Source: LSUCC0057 sp048549915 (GTDB lineage Bacteria; Pseudomonadota; Gammaproteobacteria; Pseudomonadales; Porticoccaceae). From it: 42,303 bases of DNA. The translations under genes and the position numbers were made by a program. The stretch is taken from NCBI GenBank assembly GCA_048549915.1, contig JBLYYE010000018.1, positions 1 through 42,303 of the forward strand, in the 5' to 3' direction. The first letter of the stretch is position 1. Each line of letters opens with the position of its first letter. Positions 25,087-32,707 of the stretch are shown here, piece after piece. The notes beneath the pieces were generated by a model. It worked only from the letters and a program-made list of their open reading frames with translations. It was not told the DNA's origin and did no database searches.

Positions 25087-25320
25087 TTATTCGGAGCCGG
25101 CAGAGGAGCCGCCGTCGCCTGCGATATTTTTCTTGTTGCCAGTTTTGAAATCTGTCTCGTACCAACCACTGCCCGCCAAGCGAAAACCTGCTGCAGAAAT
25201 TTGTTTTTTTAATTCCGATTTGCCGCAACTAGCGCAGTCGGTAAGATCTGGGTCGCTTATTTTTTGCAGCGCTTCTTGGGTGGACCCACAAGCCTGACAA
25301 CGGTAATCGTAAATTGGCAT
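25087..25320 (-). CDS. FmdB-family zinc-ribbon regulatory protein
   Basis: 77 residues, beginning M-P-I-Y-D-Y-R-C, the hallmark of FmdB-type (CxxC_CXXC_SSSS) small proteins. Four cysteines in two C-x2-C knuckles (C-Q-A-C and C-A-S-C) form the zinc ribbon. F-R-L-A-G-S-G-W-Y-E-T-D-F-K follows, then a Gly/Ser-rich acidic tail. The gene directly precedes aspS in many gammaproteobacteria, so the pair is probably one transcript. Function is unclear. I chose the ATG at 25320; the frame is open upstream to 25482, but that extension is unlike the family. Confidence 0.9.
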   Translation of the reverse strand: MPIYDYRCQACGSTQEALQKISDPDLTDCASCGKSELKKQISAAGFRLAGSGWYETDFKTGNKKNIAGDGGSSAGSE

Positions 25321-25638
25321 CTGTTTTGAAACCTCGTGTGTATCTACGGATTTTTTGTCTGCCGCAACGAGAAAAATAGCAGCGTTTCGGCGGCGCGCAT
25401 TATAGCTCAGCTGTAGAAAAGGGCGACCAATGTTTGCCAATCCAACAGCGCTAAAAGTAAAAAAACAGCAGTTTTTAGGCATTTTTTTAAAAAAAACCTC
25501 TAAAAACCCCTAAAAATAGCGGGTCAGAGTGGCCAACTGACAAAACTACATGGTATAAAACGTTCGTCGCGGCGGCAGTGCATTGGTCATTCGCCCGGCT
25601 AACGGTAAATCTCAAGTTGCTAATTGAAGGAATAAAAC
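25321..25638. other. 318-base intergenic region between the FmdB-type gene and the HU-like gene
   Basis: Holds the divergent promoters of both genes. A consensus TATAAT followed by GC-rich GCGCGCC occurs on the - strand at 25404-25399, a plausible -10 for FmdB-aspS, but without a good -35. Around 25459-25518 there are long A and T tracts with near-repeated C-C-C-C-T-A-A-A-A-A and T-T-T-T-T-A-G-G-C units that could fold or bend. TATAAA at 25555-25560 may serve the HU-like gene. No RNA gene recognised. Confidence 0.45.
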
Positions 25639-26265
25639 ATGGTCGTTAAAAAGAAAGCCCCGGCAAAAAAAGCACCTGCGAAGAAGGCACCGGCTAAAAA
25701 AGCTGCCGCTAAAAAACCAGCTGTAAAGAAAGTCGTTGCAAAAAAACCTGTCGCTAAGAAAGCCGCAGCAAAAAAAGCACCGGCTAAGAAAGTAGCTGCT
25801 AAGAAAGTAGTTGCCAAAAAGCCAGCAGTTAAAAAAGTCGCCGCCAAGAAACCCGCAGTTAAAAAAGCGCCGGTCAAAAAAGTAGTTGCTAAGAAAGCGG
25901 TAGCTAAGCCAGCAGTCGCAAAAGTAGCAGCTATGAAGTCAACAGCTGTTGCCGGCAAGCCGATGACAAAAACCCAAATCGTCGAAGAGCTGATGGGCGC
26001 AACTGGCCTGCAACGCAAAGACGTCAATGCTGTCTTGGACAACCTCGGCACTCTGGTAGAGCGTCATGTTAAGAAACGCAGCGTTGGTAAGTTTGTCCTG
26101 CCTGGCCTTTTGCAGATTAAAACTGTCAAGAAGCCTGCGCGCAAAGCTCAGAAGAACGTCCCCAATCCGTTCCGCCCCGGCGAAACCATGGACGTTGCTG
26201 CTAAGCCGGCCTCAACAGCAGTCAAAGTGCTGCCGTTGAAGAAGCTCAAGGATATGGCTAAGTAA
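25639..26265 (+). CDS. HU-family DNA-binding protein with an N-terminal histone H1-like Lys/Ala repeat region
   Basis: 208 residues in two parts. Residues 1-100 are about 17 copies of K-K-x-x-A-type pentapeptides (A-K-K-A-P, A-K-K-V-V), strongly basic and probably disordered like histone H1 tails. Residues 107-208 are an HU/IHF domain: M-T-K-T-Q-I-V-E-E-L (helix 1), L-Q-R-K-D-V-N-A-V-L-D-N-L (helix 2), G-K-F-V-L-P-G-L-L-Q-I, and the DNA-binding arm R-K-A-Q-K-N-V-P-N-P-F-R-P-G-E. The combination predicts a nucleoid protein that bends DNA through HU and compacts it through the tail. AAGGAA at 25626-25631 precedes the ATG. Single-gene unit with its own terminator. Confidence 0.9.
   Translation: MVVKKKAPAKKAPAKKAPAKKAAAKKPAVKKVVAKKPVAKKAAAKKAPAKKVAAKKVVAKKPAVKKVAAKKPAVKKAPVKKVVAKKAVAKPAVAKVAAMKSTAVAGKPMTKTQIVEELMGATGLQRKDVNAVLDNLGTLVERHVKKRSVGKFVLPGLLQIKTVKKPARKAQKNVPNPFRPGETMDVAAKPASTAVKVLPLKKLKDMAK
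25654..25911 (+). repeat. About 15-bp-period tandem repeat encoding the Lys/Ala-rich tail
   Basis: Degenerate units encode five-residue A-K-K-x-x steps; neighbouring units differ mainly at third positions and in the hydrophobic codons. The opposite strand has an apparent open frame of Phe/Ala/Leu that is only a mirror of the repeat. Such repeats are prone to slippage, so length may vary between strains. Confidence 0.75.
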
Positions 26266-26278
26266 GCCTTGCTCTTGG

Positions 26279-26306
26279 AAAAAACCCGCTTCGGCGGGTT
26301 TTTTTT
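26279..26306 (+). terminator. Rho-independent terminator of the HU-like gene
   Basis: Stem CCCGC/GCGGG (26285-26289 and 26294-26298) closed by a very stable TTCG tetraloop and followed by eight T. It begins 14 bases after the stop. Preceding A residues allow it to act also for the convergent HIT gene. Confidence 0.92.
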
Positions 26307-26320
26307 GCTTAAAATATTGA

Positions 26321-26722
26321 TCAAGCCAGCTCTGCAGCCATTTCTGCCGCGCGTTGATCCAGTAAATTTTCACTGTACTGAGACGGTTCCACCCTGCCCC
26401 ACACCGGTGCAGGCCAGGCGGCGTCATTTTCAAATCGACCAATGTGATGGATGTGTAGCTGCGCAACCATATTGCCCAGCGCCGCAATGTTGAGTTTGTC
26501 GGGATTGTGGAGCTTCTCAATGGCAGCAGCCAATTGCGCTGATTCAGCATAGATTTGGTGCTGCATATCGAGAGGCAAATGATGCATCTCTCGGGCGCCT
26601 TCGACCCTGGGCACTAAAATATACCAAGGGTAATTGGCGTCTCTGCTGAGAAGCACGCTGGAGACAGCTAGCTCTGCGACAGTGACACAGTCTTTTGCTA
26701 GTTGAGGATGGAGAGTGAACAT
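26321..26722 (-). CDS. HIT-family (histidine triad) hydrolase
   Basis: 133 residues. The start F-T-L-H-P-Q-L-A-K-D and the W-Y-I-L-V-P-R-V segment belong to the HIT subgroup common in proteobacteria. The active-site segment is Q-L-H-I-H-H-I-G-R (His90, His92, His93), followed by F-E-N-D-A-A-W-P-A-P-V-W-G. HIT proteins hydrolyse nucleotide phosphoramidates or dinucleotides. The classic spacing is H-x-H-x-H; here the third histidine sits directly after the second, so activity is uncertain. Divergent from proS. Confidence 0.85.
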   Translation of the reverse strand: MFTLHPQLAKDCVTVAELAVSSVLLSRDANYPWYILVPRVEGAREMHHLPLDMQHQIYAESAQLAAAIEKLHNPDKLNIAALGNMVAQLHIHHIGRFENDAAWPAPVWGRVEPSQYSENLLDQRAAEMAAELA

Positions 26723-26861
26723 AAAATCGCCCGTCTTCGTCAGAGGTTATGTGAGTATCTGCATTTAAAAGCAGTCGATGCTGTACCGCAACCGCGCGGC
26801 ACCGTAAAATAGAACCTTTATGAATAGGCGCACTGCGCCAACCTCCGAAAAAAGGATCCAC

Positions 26862-28589
26862 ATGCGCGCCAGTCAATATTTACTTGCCACAAAGAAAGAG
26901 ACCCCCGCCGACGCCGAGATAATAAGCCATCAGCTGATGCTGCGTGCCGGTATGATCAAAAAGCTGGCGGCTGGCTTGTATACCTGGCTACCGCTCGGGC
27001 TGCGCGTTTTGCGCAAGGTCGAAAATATTGTCCGTGAAGAGATGGATCGGGCTGGCGGGCAAGAATTATTAATGCCGGTGGTACAGCCTGCGGACCTCTG
27101 GGAAGAGTCAGGTCGATGGGGTCAGTTTGGTCCTGAGTTGCTGCGCGTGAAAGATCGTCATGAGCGCGACTTCTGCCTAGGGCCCACCCACGAGGAGGTT
27201 ATTACCGACCTGGTGCGCAATGAAGTGCGCAGCTACAAACAGTTGCCGCTCAACTTTTATCAAATTCAAACAAAATTCCGCGATGAGCGCCGCCCACGCT
27301 TTGGGGTTATGCGCACCCGTGAGTTCATCATGAAGGATGCCTACTCGTTTCACCTTGACCAAGCCTCTCTGGGCGAAACCTATGACAAAATGTACGCCGC
27401 TTACTCGGCAATTTTTACCCGCATTGGCCTAGAATTTCGCGCAGTGCTGGCCGATACCGGAAGCATTGGCGGCACGCTATCACATGAATTTCATGTACTG
27501 GCTGACTCGGGCGAAGATGCTATCGTCTTTTCCGATCAAGGCGACTATGCGGCGAATATGGAAAAAGCCACTTGTCAACGCGCAGAGAGTGCGCAAGCAG
27601 CGCCAAACGAAACTTTAGTAGCCGTTGCTACGCCGGGTGTATCGAGTATTGAGCAGCTCTGCGAATATCTAGAAATACCCGTAGAGTCGACAGTCAAAGT
27701 GTTGGTATTGGATTGCGGCGAAGAAGCAGAACAACGTCTAGTGGCTGTAGTCTTGCGCGGTGATCACGATCTCAATTTAATTAAGCTGCAGCACCTGCTC
27801 GGCCTAACTACTGAACCAGAACTTGCCGACGCTGCTCTAATTACTCAAACACTAGGCGTTTCGCCTGGCTCAATTGGCCCCGTAAAATTGCCACTGCCCA
27901 TTTATACAGATTTTGATGCTGCGGCGCTGAGTGATTTTGTTTGCGGCGCCAACACTAATGGCGAACACCTTACGGGCGTCAACTGGCAGCGCGATGCTCA
28001 ACCGGGTACGGTCGCTGATCTGCGCAACGTTATTGCCGGCGATGCCAGCCCTGACGGCGAAGGAACCCTGGAAATACGCCGCGGCATCGAAGTTGGCCAT
28101 ATTTTTCAGCTCGGTAGCAAATACAGCGAAGCACTTAAAGCCACTGTTCTCAACGAGCAGGGGCAAGAGCAGGCTGTCACCATGGGTTGTTACGGTATCG
28201 GTATCAGCCGCATAGTCGCAGCGGCTATCGAACAAAATCACGACAGCAACGGCATCATCTGGTCAGCGTCTATCGCGCCTTTTGACGTGGCCATTATCCC
28301 CATCAACGGACACAAATGCCCCGATGTCGCCGCGCAATCAGAACTCCTCTACCAGCAACTGCAGGATGCGGGATTTGACGTATTGCTGATGGATGAAGCC
28401 AAGGCACGTCTCGGTGTGATGTTGGCTGACATAGAGTTGATAGGCATCCCACATCGCATTGTCATCGGCGATCGCGGGCTCGCCGCAGGAGAGTACGAGT
28501 ACCGCGCGCGCACTGCCAGCGACAACCAAGCTGTCGCCATAGATGATATTGTTGAACACCTGCAACGCGCAGCGCAATCGCAGGATTAG
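26862..28589 (+). CDS. proS: Prolyl-tRNA synthetase
   Basis: 575 residues, the bacterial-type ProRS. The class II core (motif 2 F-R-D-E-R-R-P-R-F-G-V-M-R-T-R-E-F) is interrupted by the INS editing domain (about residues 230-390) that clears Ala-tRNA-Pro. Motif 3 is G-C-Y-G-I-G-I-S-R, and an anticodon-binding domain ends the protein. I chose the ATG at 26862 (M-R-A-S-Q-Y-L-L), with AAAGGAT just upstream; the frame is open to 26820 but without family support. Followed three bases later by the D-aminotransferase gene. Confidence 0.97.
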   Translation: MRASQYLLATKKETPADAEIISHQLMLRAGMIKKLAAGLYTWLPLGLRVLRKVENIVREEMDRAGGQELLMPVVQPADLWEESGRWGQFGPELLRVKDRHERDFCLGPTHEEVITDLVRNEVRSYKQLPLNFYQIQTKFRDERRPRFGVMRTREFIMKDAYSFHLDQASLGETYDKMYAAYSAIFTRIGLEFRAVLADTGSIGGTLSHEFHVLADSGEDAIVFSDQGDYAANMEKATCQRAESAQAAPNETLVAVATPGVSSIEQLCEYLEIPVESTVKVLVLDCGEEAEQRLVAVVLRGDHDLNLIKLQHLLGLTTEPELADAALITQTLGVSPGSIGPVKLPLPIYTDFDAAALSDFVCGANTNGEHLTGVNWQRDAQPGTVADLRNVIAGDASPDGEGTLEIRRGIEVGHIFQLGSKYSEALKATVLNEQGQEQAVTMGCYGIGISRIVAAAIEQNHDSNGIIWSASIAPFDVAIIPINGHKCPDVAAQSELLYQQLQDAGFDVLLMDEAKARLGVMLADIELIGIPHRIVIGDRGLAAGEYEYRARTASDNQAVAIDDIVEHLQRAAQSQD

Positions 28590-28592
28590 CGG

Positions 28593-29453
28593 ATGGCCCT
28601 GGTCTACCTCAACGGTCAATACTGCGCCCCAGAGCAAGCCGCTATATCACCTATGGATAGAGGCTTCTTATTTGGCGACGGGCTCTATGAGGTGGTCCCC
28701 TCTTACAGTGGCAAAACCGTCGGTTTTGCTCTGCATATTCAGCGCCTCAACAATGGCTTAGCCGAGCTCAATATTGGAGGCACACCGACTCTTGAAGAGT
28801 GGCAGAAGATTTGTCGTCAAGTGCTAGACAGCCACGAAGAGACCAACTTGGGGCTCTACATACAGGTGAGCCGCGGCGTAGTTGAGCAGCGCGGCCACGC
28901 TTACCCCAGTGCACCGATCAAGCCCACCGTGTTTGTCTACGCCTTTCCAATCCCGGCGCCGCGCTCAGCAGAGCCAGAGGCCTGCACACCCTATCGCGTA
29001 GTGACTCAGTCTGACCAGCGCTGGCAGCGCTGCGATGTCAAAACCACCTCGCTGCTAGGCAATGTGCTGCACTACCAGCACAGCCGCGAGCAGCACAGCG
29101 ATGAGACACTGCTTTTTAACCCGCGCGGCCAGCTCACCGAAGCCAGCACCTCCAACGTATTTGTGCTTTGTGGTGATACAGTTTATACGGCACCGCTAGA
29201 TAACCAGCTGTTGCCGGGAATTACTCGCCATATTCTGCTCGACCTGCTGTGCGCAGATAAAAAGTTCAAAGTCAAAGAGCAAGCGGTAGACAGAGGCCAG
29301 CTCGCCGCTGCGGATGAAGTGTGGATCACCAGCTCATCGCGTGAGGTTGTGCCCGTAATCAGTATCGACGGCGTGCCGGTGGGGCGCGGCGAGATTGGCC
29401 CGGGCTGGCTGCACGCTTTCAAGCTTTATAGCTGTGCAAAGTTTAATTACTGA
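28593..29453 (+). CDS. dat: D-amino-acid aminotransferase (class IV PLP enzyme)
   Basis: 286 residues, fold type IV. Lys150 in C-D-V-K-T-T-S-L-L-G-N-V is the PLP lysine, Glu183 in L-T-E-A-S-T-S-N-V binds the pyridine nitrogen, and R-G-F-L-F-G-D-G-L-Y-E-V is the N-terminal signature. Q-R-G-H (Arg100, His102) is the R-x-H carboxylate trap of D-alanine aminotransferases, which separates them from branched-chain and ADC-lyase relatives. It interconverts D-alanine and D-glutamate with their keto acids. alr starts two bases downstream, so this pair can supply both D-Ala and D-Glu for peptidoglycan or take part in D-amino-acid use (inference). Confidence 0.88.
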   Translation: MALVYLNGQYCAPEQAAISPMDRGFLFGDGLYEVVPSYSGKTVGFALHIQRLNNGLAELNIGGTPTLEEWQKICRQVLDSHEETNLGLYIQVSRGVVEQRGHAYPSAPIKPTVFVYAFPIPAPRSAEPEACTPYRVVTQSDQRWQRCDVKTTSLLGNVLHYQHSREQHSDETLLFNPRGQLTEASTSNVFVLCGDTVYTAPLDNQLLPGITRHILLDLLCADKKFKVKEQAVDRGQLAAADEVWITSSSREVVPVISIDGVPVGRGEIGPGWLHAFKLYSCAKFNY

Positions 29454-29455
29454 TT

Positions 29456-30526
29456 ATGCCGCGCCCTACTTTTGCCACTGTTAATCGCAGCGCTGTGCGC
29501 CATAATTATAGGGTGTTGGCAGCTCAGGCACCGCACAGCAAATTGATTCCGATGCTCAAGGCCGACGGCTATGGCCATGGCGCTGCAAAGATAGCCGACA
29601 GTCTCAACGACTTAGCTATCGCTTATGCTGTGGCCACCCCGGAGGAGGCGCAACAGCTGCGCGTCGCTGGAATTGAACAGCCTCTACTGCTCCTTGAGGG
29701 CGCCTTTGATCCTGTCGATGTTACATTTGCAAGTGCCAACAACTGCTGGCTGATGATCCATAATCAGCAACAGATAGAATGGTTGCTCAAGGCTAAATTA
29801 CCTGCGGCCGTCCGTGTTTGGCTGGGGGTAGACACCGGCATGCACAGACTGGGGCTTACCCCTGAAGAGCTAAAGCCGGCTTATAGAGCACTGCTCGGCA
29901 GCAGCAACGTGCACTCAGCCATGGTCGTGTGTAGTCATTTCCACTCTGCAGAGCAAGGCGTTCAAGCTGTCGCTGATCAGATAGAACTATTTGACGCTGT
30001 CGCCGCCGATCTGCCCGCTGAGCAAAGCCTCGCCAACTCAGCAGCCATAATTGGATTGCAAGATTGCGCGCGCGACTGGTGTCGGCCAGGTATTGCTTTA
30101 TACGGCGCCTCCATGCAGAGTCCTAGCGAACTGAAACTACAGCCAGTAATGGGCCTACACAGCCGAGTGACTGCGCTGCGCAAAGTGCCGGTTGGCGCCA
30201 TCGTCGGCTACAACGGGCGCTGGCGTGCTGAGCGCGACTCGCTGATCGCCACCGTGCCCATTGGATATGCCGACGGTTACCCACGCCATGCTAGCAACGG
30301 CACGCCGGTCGCCGTACACGGCCAGCGCGCTGCGCTAGTGGGCCGAGTATCCATGGATATGGTTACAGTGGATGTAACCGACGTTGAAGGCGTTGCACTG
30401 GGGTCTGAGGTAGAGCTGTGGGGGGAGAACATCCCTGTAACCGAGGTGGCAGAGGCTGCTGGAACTATCAGTTATCAACTGCTCACAGGTGTCAGCTCCC
30501 GCGTGCCGCGTCTCTATATTGATTGA
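29456..30526 (+). CDS. alr: Alanine racemase
   Basis: 356 residues, full length, fold type III PLP enzyme. Lys35 in M-L-K-A-D-G-Y-G-H-G binds PLP and the second catalytic residue is Tyr252 in G-A-I-V-G-Y-N-G-R-W. Other marks are the W-L-G-V-D-T-G-M-H-R-L-G and G-R-V-S-M-D-M segments. Makes D-alanine for peptidoglycan. Its stop is six bases from the convergent ubiX stop, so there is no room for a terminator between them. Confidence 0.96.
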   Translation: MPRPTFATVNRSAVRHNYRVLAAQAPHSKLIPMLKADGYGHGAAKIADSLNDLAIAYAVATPEEAQQLRVAGIEQPLLLLEGAFDPVDVTFASANNCWLMIHNQQQIEWLLKAKLPAAVRVWLGVDTGMHRLGLTPEELKPAYRALLGSSNVHSAMVVCSHFHSAEQGVQAVADQIELFDAVAADLPAEQSLANSAAIIGLQDCARDWCRPGIALYGASMQSPSELKLQPVMGLHSRVTALRKVPVGAIVGYNGRWRAERDSLIATVPIGYADGYPRHASNGTPVAVHGQRAALVGRVSMDMVTVDVTDVEGVALGSEVELWGENIPVTEVAEAAGTISYQLLTGVSSRVPRLYID

Positions 30527-30532
30527 CGGCGT

Positions 30533-31102
30533 TTACAAGCCTTGCCAGCGTTTTGCCTCGGGCTGCTCAACACCCAGCAGATCGAGCACGCGCGTGACAC
30601 TGTGATCAACAATATCGTCGAGCGTCTCTGGCAAGTTGTAAAAAGCGGGCATCGGTGGAGCAATGACTGCTCCCAGCTGAGCCGCTTTAAGCATCAATTC
30701 GCAGTGCCCGGCGTGCAGCGGTGTTTCGCGCGGCATTAAGACCAGAGGCCGGCGCTCTTTGAGCACCACATCGGCTGCGCGCACCAACAGACTGTCGGCG
30801 TAGGAGTTGGCGATCGCTGAAAGCGTTTTAATAGAACAAGACGGGACAATCATTCCCATCGTGGCGAAAGATCCGCTAGCAATCGTGGCGCCAATATTGC
30901 GATTATCATGCACCTCATCGGCGAGCGCCTCGACTGCATCGATCGACCACTCGGTTTCTATGCTACAAGTTAGCTTGGCCGCTTTAGTCATTACTAAGTG
31001 GGTTTCTACCCAGTCAATAGCCGCCAGTTTTTGCAGCAAACGAATGCCGTAAATAGTGCCACTGGCACCGCTGATTCCGACAATGATTCGCGCTTGCTGC
31101 AT
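30533..31102 (-). CDS. ubiX: UbiX, flavin prenyltransferase
   Basis: 189 residues. The N-terminal I-V-G-I-S-G-A-S-G-T-I-Y-G-I-R-L-L flavin-binding motif, the I-V-P-C/S-S-I-K-T-L-S-A-I-A segment, and the C-terminal P-P-M-P-A-F-Y-N-L-P are typical of UbiX/Pad1. It prenylates FMN with dimethylallyl phosphate to make prFMN, the cofactor of UbiD decarboxylase in ubiquinone synthesis. No ubiD in the window. Confidence 0.95.
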   Translation of the reverse strand: MQQARIIVGISGASGTIYGIRLLQKLAAIDWVETHLVMTKAAKLTCSIETEWSIDAVEALADEVHDNRNIGATIASGSFATMGMIVPSCSIKTLSAIANSYADSLLVRAADVVLKERRPLVLMPRETPLHAGHCELMLKAAQLGAVIAPPMPAFYNLPETLDDIVDHSVTRVLDLLGVEQPEAKRWQGL

Positions 31103-31295
31103 AATATTTCCTTATTTTTAAAAAGTTGCTTACTAAAGACATAATGAACCATTCGCAAAGCAAATCAAAACCATCTGGCCGGTAATAGGCAAAAAAACTA
31201 CTTCACTGAGCTGGATGATCGGCCAACCGACAATTCTGTATACGCCGAGCCAAAAATTATCCTACTAAAACAGTAAACTATTTTGCCACTCGCAA

Positions 31296-31317
31296 GATAA
31301 TTTCCGGTAAAATTATC
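31296..31317. promoter_or_regulatory. Inverted repeat GATAATTT-N6-AAATTATC upstream of trhP
   Basis: Two exact 8-base arms (31296-31303 and 31310-31317), 37 bases before the trhP start, in an AT-rich 251-base intergenic region. Could be an operator or overlap a -10 region. The arms resemble Fur half-sites, but the spacing (22 bases overall rather than 19) does not fit a Fur box. Confidence 0.3.
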
Positions 31318-31353
31318 AATCTAACTTCCCTTTCATTATTGCGGTCATAAATC

Positions 31354-32697
31354 ATGTTTACCCCAGAACTTCTCTCTCCAGCCGGCACTCTAAAAAGCAT
31401 GCAGTACGCCTTTGCCTACGGCGCAGATGCTGTCTATGCAGGACAGCCTCGTTATAGCCTGCGCGTACGCAACAACGAATTTAATCGCGAAGAGAATATC
31501 GCTGCCGCCATTGAAGAGGCTCACGCCATGGGCAAGCAGTTTTATTTGGCCAGCAATGTGTCACCACACAACAACAAAGTTAAGACCTATCTGCGCGATC
31601 TCGAGCCTGTCATCGCCATGCGGCCCGATGCACTCATTATGTCTGATCCTGGGCTGATCATGCTGGTTCGCGAAAAATGGCCAGAACAAACTGTTCATCT
31701 CTCAGTTCAAGCCAATGCAGTCAATTTTGCCACCGTAAAATTCTGGGGCATGCAGGGAGTCAAGCGTGTCATTCTGTCGCGAGAACTCTCATTGGACGAG
31801 ATCGCTGAAATACGCGCCGAAGTTCCTGAAATGGAGATCGAAGTGTTCGTGCATGGCGCACTCTGCATCGCGTACTCCGGCCGCTGCCTACTCTCTGGCT
31901 ACATGAATCACCGCGACCCTAATCAAGGCGCTTGCACCAATGCCTGTCGCTGGAAGTATCAAGCACATGAGGCCAAAGAGACCGAAACCGGCGATATCAT
32001 CCCTACCCAGCCGGTGCACTGGGAGCCTGAGCAAGGTAGCCAGCAGGAAGAGGAACAATCCCCCGTAATGCTGCTACAGGAAGAGAATCGTCCGGGTGAG
32101 TTAATGCCAGCCTACGAAGATGAGCACGGCACCTACATCATGAACTCAAAAGATCTGCGCGCCGTTCAGCATGTCCCACAAATGGTGCAGATGGGTCTTC
32201 ACTCACTGAAAATTGAAGGGCGCACCAAATCTCACTACTACGTCGCACGCACCGCACAGGTCTATCGTCGCGCTATCGATGCAGCCGTCGCAGGCAAAGA
32301 GTTTGATATGAATTTAATGGTTGAACTCGACCATCTTGCCAACCGCGGCTATACCGAGGGCTTTTACCGCCGTCACGTTCCCGAGTCTTATCAAAATTAT
32401 ACCGCCGGCGCCTCGACCAACCCCAATCAGCAATTTGTCGGTGAGTTAATTGAAATTGACAGCGCTGAGCAGACCGCTGTCATCGAGGTGAAAAACCGAT
32501 TTGAAAAGGGTGACACGCTACAACTGGTAACCCCTGCCGGAAATAGTAATTTTGTCCTCGACAGCATTGAGAACAAACATGGCGAGGCGGTCTCAGCAGC
32601 GCCAGGTTCGGGCCATCGGGTGAAGGTCCGCCTGCCAGAGGGCAATGGGCTACAGGATAGTGAACAACACGCCATGTTGATGCGATACATTCCCTAG
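31354..32697 (+). CDS. trhP: TrhP (YegQ), U32-family tRNA uridine-34 hydroxylation protein
   Basis: 447 residues. The start P-E-L-L-S-P-A-G-T-L-K-S-M-Q-Y-A-F-A-Y-G-A-D-A-V-Y is the U32 signature. The cysteine-rich centre H-G-A-L-C-I-A-Y-S-G-R-C-L-L-S-G-Y plus C-T-N-A-C-R-W is thought to hold an iron-sulfur cluster. A long insertion (about residues 207-255, acidic and Gln-rich) follows. TrhP makes 5-hydroxyuridine at U34, using prephenate, and starts the cmo5U pathway whose last enzyme CmoM is also encoded here. Its stop is 10 bases before the J-domain gene. Confidence 0.92.
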   Translation: MFTPELLSPAGTLKSMQYAFAYGADAVYAGQPRYSLRVRNNEFNREENIAAAIEEAHAMGKQFYLASNVSPHNNKVKTYLRDLEPVIAMRPDALIMSDPGLIMLVREKWPEQTVHLSVQANAVNFATVKFWGMQGVKRVILSRELSLDEIAEIRAEVPEMEIEVFVHGALCIAYSGRCLLSGYMNHRDPNQGACTNACRWKYQAHEAKETETGDIIPTQPVHWEPEQGSQQEEEQSPVMLLQEENRPGELMPAYEDEHGTYIMNSKDLRAVQHVPQMVQMGLHSLKIEGRTKSHYYVARTAQVYRRAIDAAVAGKEFDMNLMVELDHLANRGYTEGFYRRHVPESYQNYTAGASTNPNQQFVGELIEIDSAEQTAVIEVKNRFEKGDTLQLVTPAGNSNFVLDSIENKHGEAVSAAPGSGHRVKVRLPEGNGLQDSEQHAMLMRYIP

Positions 32698-32707
32698 GAG
32701 AGCGCCC

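Noticed and set aside
25050..25169. N-terminal extension of aspS
   Set aside because: Forty residues unlike AspS, overlapping the FmdB-type gene; the ATG at 25049 fits the family start.
25620..26051. Long - strand open frame of Phe/Ala/Leu resembling a membrane protein
   Set aside because: It is the mirror of the Lys/Ala repeat in the HU-like gene (AAR codons read as TTY/CTT); no ribosome site and no family match.
31296..31317. Fur box upstream of trhP
   Set aside because: Half-sites look similar but the spacing is three bases too long; kept only as an unassigned inverted repeat.
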